Assembly (NCBI GenBank): GCA_009809945.1
Contig: WTPW01000302.1
Location: 168,788 to 232,787, forward strand
Length of the DNA stretch: 64,000 nt
Direction of reading: 5' to 3'
DNA from: Gigaspora margarita
Taxonomy: Eukaryota > Glomeromycota > Glomeromycetes > Diversisporales > Gigasporaceae
Shown here: positions 57,662 to 64,000 of the stretch, one piece after another
How the letters are laid out: each line of letters begins with the position of its first letter
How positions within the stretch are numbered: the first letter of the stretch is position 1
The notes under the pieces: model-generated
What the model was told of the DNA's origin: nothing
The model's input: the letters and a program-made list of their open reading frames with translations, nothing else
Databases searched by the model: none
Program-made: the position numbers and the translations under genes

Positions 57662-57960
57662 GTGATGCACCTTATTTGTCACTCTCCCAATCAAATTCCA
57701 AGATCAAGTATAATGTTACATAATCAAAAATTTAAAACAAATATTTATTTTGTCAAAATCATCTATAACTTAAAATTGAGTATATAAAACTACTTTTTGG
57801 ATTCTAACAAAAAAAAATTCTTGCAAAATTTTACTATAACCTTTTTTCTAACCCATGCACATAATCTTTACCTACTCTAACTCTAATCAATGAAAAAATA
57901 GTTTATTTACTTGCTTTGGTTTATGTTACACCTGATTTTATTGATCTGCAGCAGGTGCAA
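57662..57960. mobile_element. About 300-bp MITE, TGCACC ends
   Basis: GTGATGCACC left and (reverse complement) TTGCACCTGCTGCAGATCAA right; inner AAGTATAATGTTAC pairs with GTAACATAAACC-type complement. Carries the TTCTTGCAAAATTTTACTAT module and CTAACTCTAATC. Confidence 0.5.
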
Positions 57961-58548
57961 CAATATCACACATGCAATAAATAAATCTATTCTTTGATTA
58001 AATAGTTTTTAAAATATTTTAATTTAAAAATTAAAAAATAATACTAAAAATAATTTGACCTTTTCTGCTGACTCATCCAGTATCTAAAATTCAATTTTTA
58101 AATTAGTTATGGGCTGCAACCAAATAAAAATAATGTTTGCAAATTATAAAATTTATAAAAATTTAGTTGCATATATAAGCATTTAATTGAATTTTATAAG
58201 TAAAATTTGCAAATTTATATGCAGAATTTGCATATGCATTTTTGATTATAGTTGCAGAAATTTAAAATTTGTTGCAGTTTGCGGAATTTATATCCCAATT
58301 TTAGATACTGCTCACTCCCATATTACTAAAAAGAAAATTTATATAAAAATTTATCAATATTGCATTTTTATATAGTATATTTTTCAAAATTTGCCCTATT
58401 TTATATATCTATTTGGCTAAAATTATACAAACTTTATACAAACTCAGATCTAAGTTATATCAGAGTTCTTCAGAGTTCTAGATTACTCTAATTAAAAAAC
58501 TTTTATATTAATTGATAATCTGCCTATCAACTGGAGAGTAACAAAATA
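57961..58548. other. AT-rich intergenic DNA
   Basis: 58070 and 58310 show CTGCTGACTCATCC-AGTATCTAAAATT and its inverted AATTTTAGATACTG-CTCACTCCCA, a possible 250-bp relative of the foldback at 13774. No gene. Confidence 0.4.
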
Positions 58549-58930
58549 TGCTATACTTCCATCTAAAATTTTTTTCTTATTAAGTTAACGATACATGTCC
58601 ACTAATTGAAAGTTGTAGAGCCCGTCGAGTCGTATCTAACAGAGGTTAGATTATCCAAATCGGCCTAGTAGATAGTGAGATATTGTCAAAAAATGATTGG
58701 CCAACTATATAAAATCCTGTGGTGCAGATTACATATGAAAATTACTATAGGTGAAATGTGGCATGCTTCCATCTAAAAATTTTTTTTTACTAAGTTAATG
58801 ATATATATCCACTAATTGAAAGTTGTAGAGATCATCAAGACACATCTAATAGTGGTTATATCATCCAAAATCAGCCTAGTAGATGGTGAGATATAGTCAA
58901 AAAATAATTGGCTGACTATATAAAATCTCT
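58549..58930 (+). repeat. 210-bp direct duplication with GTTGTAGAGC module
   Basis: Two copies (CTTCCATCTAAAA at 58556 and 58766) each contain AATTGAAAGTTGTAGAG, then CAGCCTAGTAGAT or CGGCCTAGTAGAT, and GATATAGTCAAAAAATAATT. The first 85 bp of the module also sits in both arms of 2777-3731. Confidence 0.65.
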
Positions 58931-59231
58931 ATATAAACTAACATTTATCAGCAAAAAAAATATGCATAAACCTCTGCAAGTTTTTACACAGGTATAAACT
59001 TATGTAATATTTATAATTAATACAGAATATTATGTAGAGGTAATAATTACGTAAGTTTACGCTATAGTAATTATAGTGTATTACGCAGGTGTAATAATTA
59101 TGAACATTTGTGGTATAGTGAATTCGAAATATAGCAAAAATATTACAAATATTGAAAACTGATAAAAACTAGTATAAATCAATGAAATATTATGATCAAT
59201 TAATAATTATATTCACATTAACTTGCTTGTT
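58931..59231. repeat. Degenerate TAATAATTAYG repeat block
   Basis: 58990-59110 holds loose repeats of GGTAATAATTACGTAAGTTT and GTATTACGCAGGTG. Probably the outer arm of the element at 59232. Confidence 0.4.
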
Positions 59232-61690
59232 GCAAATTTTTAAATATTTTACAGGTTTTTGCAAGTTTTCGCAAGATTTTGCAATTTATTATAAAATTTT
59301 ATATATTTTTTTTTATACATTATATTTTAAATTTTTAATTAATATTATATATTTTTTATTATATATTATAATAATTTTTTACAAAAAAAATAATAAAAAA
59401 AAAATAATAAAAAAAAATAAACCCCAAAAAAATGAAACTAAAAAAAAATATCAAAACAAAAATAATAATATTTTAAATACTTTTGCACTTTGTCACATTT
59501 AATTCTATAAAAATACTAGTCTAACATATTTATTTTTCTCACTATGCAGTTAGCTACTATTTCCTTTTTTTTATATTCACTTATATTTGCTACTTCTTGC
59601 AAAGTGCTGGAGAAGTTAGAGTTGGTATTTTTGTAAAGTGCTAAAAGTCAGATTGTTTTTTTTGCAAAGTTTCGAAGAAAATCATGAATAAACATTAGCA
59701 AATTTAATAGGGCATAATATTATAAAATAATTTACGACCCATAAAATAGCATAATATATAGTAAGATATTTTGAAAACTTGCGAAATATTAAATTACGAA
59801 ATATTACATAAAATATTACAAAATATTACATAAGATATTTTGCAATGTTTCGAAATAGACAGAGTAATATTATTAAAATATTTATGGACAGTAAATTAAA
59901 TCGCATTAATTCGCAACAAAGCGCACATTGGACTATATTTTCAAAATATTACAAAATTTTGTATGATGTATCAAAATTAATCTAAAATTTTGTATTATAC
60001 AATCAGATTAGATCTTTTGTTTATAAATTAGATCTTCTATATACATAGTTTTTTTCATTTTGTTTTGTTTTTTTATTTTTATTGTTTTTTTTTTTGTTTT
60101 CATTTTGTTTTTTGTTTTCGTTCTGTTTTTTTTTTATTTACTGGTATTTATTTTTAATTTTTTTTAATTTTATTTGGCACTTTAACACTAGCCCTTTGCA
60201 AGAAAACCAACAACTTTTTAGCACTTTGCAAGTACACCAATTTGACTTCACAAGCCAACTTAAACTTCTGACACTTTGCAAGAACCCTTCAAATCTTCAA
60301 GAATGCTACTTTAGAGAAATGATTTAGTTAGTGCAAGTTTTCGCAAAATTCGCATATTTATTTTCTCATTTAATACTTTTTGTTTTTGTTTTTTTGTTTT
60401 TTTTTAATTTTTTTTATTAATTTAATTTATTTTATTACATTGTAAGAATGCTTCTTTAGAGTTAGATACAAGTTTTCACAAGTTTTTGCAAGTTTTTGCA
60501 AATTAACCTAGCACTTTACAAAACACAACTAGATTTCAACAATTTCTGAATTAGAACTCTTACTTCAGAGAAATAAAGATTTGGGGCTTCATATATTTTT
60601 TTATTAAGTTTGCTTACATATTTTGTTTTTCTGTGATTTTTTTTTTTTACTTATTTTTTTGCTTTTATTTTATTTTGTTTATTCCTGACTTTCTACAAAA
60701 CTTTGCAAGAAACAACTTGACCTTTTTAGCACTTTACAGGAATACCAACTCTAACTTCTCTACTACCTTGCAAGAACCTACTAGATTCTTCGACAATTTG
60801 CAAAAACTTCTACACTTCTGAGAAATAGTTTTTTTTTACTTTTCTACTATTTTAAAAAGTAGTGAATATGAGCGAAGAGAAATAATAGCTAACTAAGGAT
60901 AAAGAAAATAAGTGTATAGAGCTGATATTATGCGACAAAGTGTGAAAGTAGTTTAAAATAGGGTACTGCTATTTATACCATGGTTTTTGCTATTTGCACC
61001 ATGGATTTTGTGTAATAGTAGATTATTAATCAACCTTTTCTATTTGCACAGGACTCCAGATAATACTAATAGAGGTACGAGGTGAGTTAATAGTAAAATT
61101 TTAGACATTTTGTCCATCTTTTTGGCCCAAGCTTTTTTTTAATTCTGGCAAAAATAAAAATTAAATTTTAATTTGACCAGAATTTAGAAAGGTTTGGGCC
61201 AAAAAAATGGTCAAATTTAATAAAAACATGTCTGGTTTTAGTCATTGTACCTTTTTTAGTATTATCCGGGGTCTTATTTGCACCATGGTATAGTTATATA
61301 AACATTTGAAAAATCTTATTTTGCACCCCTACATGTTGTTAATCTACAAAAAAAGATGAGTTTTTATTAGTGCAACATTAAAACGGTCTAAGGTTATACA
61401 AAAATTGTGAAATGCACCCTACATGTCGTTAATCTACAAAATAAGGCGAGTTTTTATTGGTGCAATATGAAAATAGCCCAAGGTTACACAAAGTTGTGAA
61501 ATTCTGGCCCGCATTATGTTAAGGCCTTAAGAAATTAGGGTAAGGGTTGGCCCACATTATAAAATCAGGTTAACAGGCCTATTAGAACACTCTAACCAGT
61601 CCCAAAGTTATACAAAAATTGTGAAAACCTTATCCTGCACCCCTACATGTTGTTAATCTACAAAAAAAGGTGAGTTTTTATTGGTGCAAC

Positions 61691-62169
61691 AGGACCCCGA
61701 AATATACATAGATAGGTCAGGTTAATTATAGGGTTACTAAAAAAGGAAAGATCTGCAGAAAAAACTTCAAAAATAAGCAAATAAATTACTATAAATAGGG
61801 GTCCCTTAAAGCAGCAGATTACGTCATAATTAACCAATCAAATTGTTAAAATTTGATGATCCTGGATCAGCCCAACGAAGCAAAACAAGCGAAAAAAAGA
61901 GAAAAATGTGAAAATTAGAAGAAACTGTAGTCCAAACCCACCTTGGAGCATTAACAAAAAATGGCGGGGAGGTAATTTTACCTATAAAAACTCTCTAACC
62001 CTAACCTAAGCTGGGCCCTAACCCTAAAGTTAATGAAAAATGGGAAAAACGATATGTCACATGATCTGCCCCGCTTTAAGGACCCCCTATAAATAGAAAA
62101 GATCTGTATAAAAAACCTCAAAAATAAGCAAACTCATACCTGACCTATCTATGTATATTTTGGGGTCCT
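61691..62169. mobile_element. AGGACCCC-end MITE, TSD GGTGCAAC, itself interrupted
   Basis: AGGACCCCGAAATATACATA and inverted TATATTTTGGGGTCCT; perfect TSD (61683-61690, 62170-62177). Without the 61798 insert it is about 180 bp, like its sisters. Confidence 0.9.
61798..62086. mobile_element. 289-bp CTAAAG-end-type MITE, 10-bp TSD CTATAAATAG
   Basis: GGGGTCCCTTAAAGCAGCAG and (reverse complement) GGGGTCCTTAAAGCGGGGCA; CTATAAATAG on both sides (61789-61798, 62087-62096). The sister MITE at 29043 holds the same decamer (on the complement) uninterrupted. Contains CTAACCCTAACC and CCCTAACCC. Confidence 0.9.
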
Positions 62170-62915
62170 GGTGCAACATTAAAAAAGCCTAAGGTTACAT
62201 AAAAATTGCGAAAAAACTTTTTTATATTGTTAATCTATAAAAAAAAAGAAGTTTTTATTGGTGCAACATATATTACTATGGTGCAAATAGAAAAAGTTGA
62301 TTTATAATCTAATATTACATGAAATCCATGGTGCAAATAGCAAAAACCATGGTATAAATAGCAATACCCTTAAAATATTACTATTTTTTTATTTTCATTT
62401 TTTTTGTTATTTTTTTACTTCTCTGCTATTTTTAAGAAGTAGTGAATATAATTGTATAGAGCTAGTATTATGCGGCAAAGAGTGGAAGTAGTTTACAATA
62501 TTACTATTTTTTCAGTTTCAATTTTTTTCATTATTTTTTACTTCTCTACTATTTTTAGAAAGTAGCGAATATGAGTGAATATAATCATTAAAAAAAAAAA
62601 ATAATAGCTAATTACAGGATGAAGAAATAAGTATGTAAAGCTAATATTATACAATGCGTGCGAAAGTAGTTTAAAATATATCTATTTTTTGGTTTCATTT
62701 TTTTAGTTATTTTTTTTGGGGGTTTATTTTTTTTGTAATAAAATATATTTAATTTAAAATGTATAATAATATATAATAAAAATATGTTTAATTTAAAATA
62801 TATAAAAATAATAATAAATAAAAAAAAATATATAATTTTTATTAAATTGTGAAACCTTGTGAAAAATTATGAAAACCTTAAAACATTTAAAAATAAGTAT
62901 ATAGTATAATAGTAT

Positions 62916-63449
62916 GGGGGCATCCATAAATAACATTATGCTTGAGGGGGGGTCCCCCAAAATATAACGATTTTCCAATATGTAAGGGGGGCCCCCCAAC
63001 ATAATGCAATTTTTTTATAAAAATTTGTCTAAAACTTGATCTAGTGGTCTGAATTGGATGATTTTGGTACCATTCGAACCGTCTCGAGGAGAGGAATCGA
63101 ATGGTTCTAATTTCATTTGATTTGGATCACTGGATCACGTTTTATTAACGAAATGCTATTGGTTATTATGTTTTCTTATAAAATTACTATAAAATTAATA
63201 GTATTTCGTTAATAAACCGTGATCCAGTGATCCAAATGAAATGATTTTGGTACCATTGGATTCGTCTCATAGAGACGAATCGAATGGTACCAAAATCATC
63301 CAGATTGGATTACTGGGTCATTATATATTCAAGTTTTTGTAAAATTATATATATAAACATATGGATTTTTAAAATTTTTTTTTATATAGTAGAGGGGGGG
63401 GTCAAGAGCTACTATGTAGGGGTATATAACGTTATTTATGGATGCCCCC
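62916..63449. mobile_element. 534-bp TIR element with nested hairpins, TSD TAT
   Basis: GGGGGCATCCATAAATAAC and its inverted partner bound the element; TAT flanks (62913-62915, 63450-63452). The inside is a second palindrome: GGATCACTGGATCACG (63125) against CGTGATCCAGTGATCC (63220), each side carrying its own small hairpin on TGGTACCATTCGA. Confidence 0.75.
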
Positions 63450-64000
63450 TATTAATTAGAATTATTATTTGTAATTTTTAATCTGATATCTATCGATTAT
63501 TACTGATAATTACCGATTACTATTTTTATTGATAGTCCTTGTTAGGGGGTATTTAAATGTACAGTGTTGTGATTTATTTCAAATTATTGTGATGTAATAT
63601 TGTATAATTCTTATGTATGTATTTCATAATATTCTATAATTAAAAATCGTGAAATATTCTGTATCGATTAGTAATTCTTGTGCAAGTTTTTGGGCTGTAA
63701 TATCTTACATAAGATTATGTTAATATAATTCACTAATGAATAAAATAAAATAAAATTAAAAAAATAAGTAAAAAAACAAACAAAAAACAAAACTGTAAGC
63801 AAATTAAAAAAAATAAACAAAACCCAAATTTACTTTTTTTCATATTCACTTATATTTACTACTTCTTGCAAAGTGCTAGAGAAATTAGAGTTGGTATTTT
63901 TGTAAAGTGCTAGAAGTCAGGTTGTTTTCTTGCAAAGTTTCAAAAAAAGTTAGGAATAAATAGAATAAAATAAAATTAAAAAAATAAGTAAAAAAAAAAA
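63450..64000 (+). mobile_element. Start of another tandem-armed element (partial)
   Basis: 63480-63540 has ATCGATTATTACTGATAATT-type repeats. 63860-63960 (CTTGCAAAGTGCTAGAGAAA, TTTTGTAAAGTGCTAG) is a direct copy of 59590-59690 and of 20405-20500. It continues past the window. Confidence 0.5.

Larger units (their letters stand above)
60961..62369. mobile_element. 1409-bp element, TSD TTAAAATA, holding two others
   Basis: GGGTACTGCTATTTATACCA and (reverse complement) GGGTATTGCTATTTATACCA with about 80 bp of inverted match; TTAAAATA at 60953-60960 and 62370-62377, 8 of 8. A neighbouring repeat copy (about 62488) reads GTTTACAATATTAC uninterrupted. Inside are four copies of a GTTGTTAATCTACAAAAAAA...TTTTTATTGGTGCAAC unit and the element at 61691. 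Family of 2777-3731. Confidence 0.9.
59232..62896. mobile_element. Large inverted-repeat element, host of the nested set
   Basis: TTTTTAAATATTTTACAGGTTTT...CGCAATTTATTATAAAATTT on the left reappears inverted at 62830-62896. Inner blocks (TGCAAAGTGCTGGAGAAGTT at 59598; complement at about 60690-60775) are also inverted. Left-block relatives are at 20400 and 63860, so this is kin to 19799-21885. 60841-60960 plus 62370-62690 are three tandem copies of an AGTAGTGAATATGAGCGAA... AAGTAGTTTAAAATA unit, one of which is cut by 60961-62369. Outer limits uncertain. Confidence 0.55.

Overview
This is an extremely AT-rich eukaryotic window and I read it as nuclear DNA of an arbuscular mycorrhizal fungus (Glomeromycotina, Rhizophagus-like). 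Three things suggest this: a fungal type I metacaspase split by six introns of 66-79 bp, degenerate pieces of protein-kinase N-termini, and a broken Sel1-repeat gene. The last two families are, from what I know, greatly expanded in these fungi. The species call is inference; no database was searched.

Only one gene looks intact: the metacaspase on the minus strand (41304-43068, seven exons, 444 residues). It sits in a small island (about 40980-44150) with no clear transposon. Other gene-like sequence is broken: kinase N-terminal fragments (2270-2509, 6270-6490), a Sel1/coiled-coil pseudogene (8567-9905), and an unidentified fragment (45384-45700) next to an inserted element.

Almost everything else is non-autonomous mobile DNA. 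I could place about 25 insertions with both ends and a target-site duplication (TSD) readable in the sequence. Groups: (i) 8-bp-TSD elements, including an AGGACCCC-ended family (26630, 29043, 32566, 54497, 61691), a GGG(A/T)ATTGC-ended family (2777, 60961) and a hAT-like element (16670); (ii) TA-TSD Tc1/mariner/pogo-like elements (3815, 4317, 5851, 13774, 22777, 24013, 31768, 33241, 57193); (iii) 3-bp-TSD Harbinger-like MITEs (27907, 34725, 35049); (iv) 9-bp-TSD long-TIR elements (25413, 35762); (v) a MITE family with CTAAAG-containing ends whose 10-bp TSD is a CArG/MEF2-like palindrome (4351, 23266, 38219, 39220, 39752, 40056, 61798); (vi) poly(A) retroposons, one complete with a tRNA-like head (53178-54099).

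Nesting is deep. 60961-62369 holds 61691-62169, which holds 61798-62086, each with its own perfect TSD. 34631-37692 holds at least five elements. A 4.7-kb palindromic element (13533-18228) splits a SINE and carries a hAT-like insertion in one arm, the other arm showing the empty site. Several unrelated elements share one architecture: short unique ends, then inverted arms built of 16-24 bp tandem repeats (13533, 19799, 44157, 45666, 47071, 49728), which recalls Foldback elements. No transposase, reverse transcriptase, RNA gene or CRISPR array was found.
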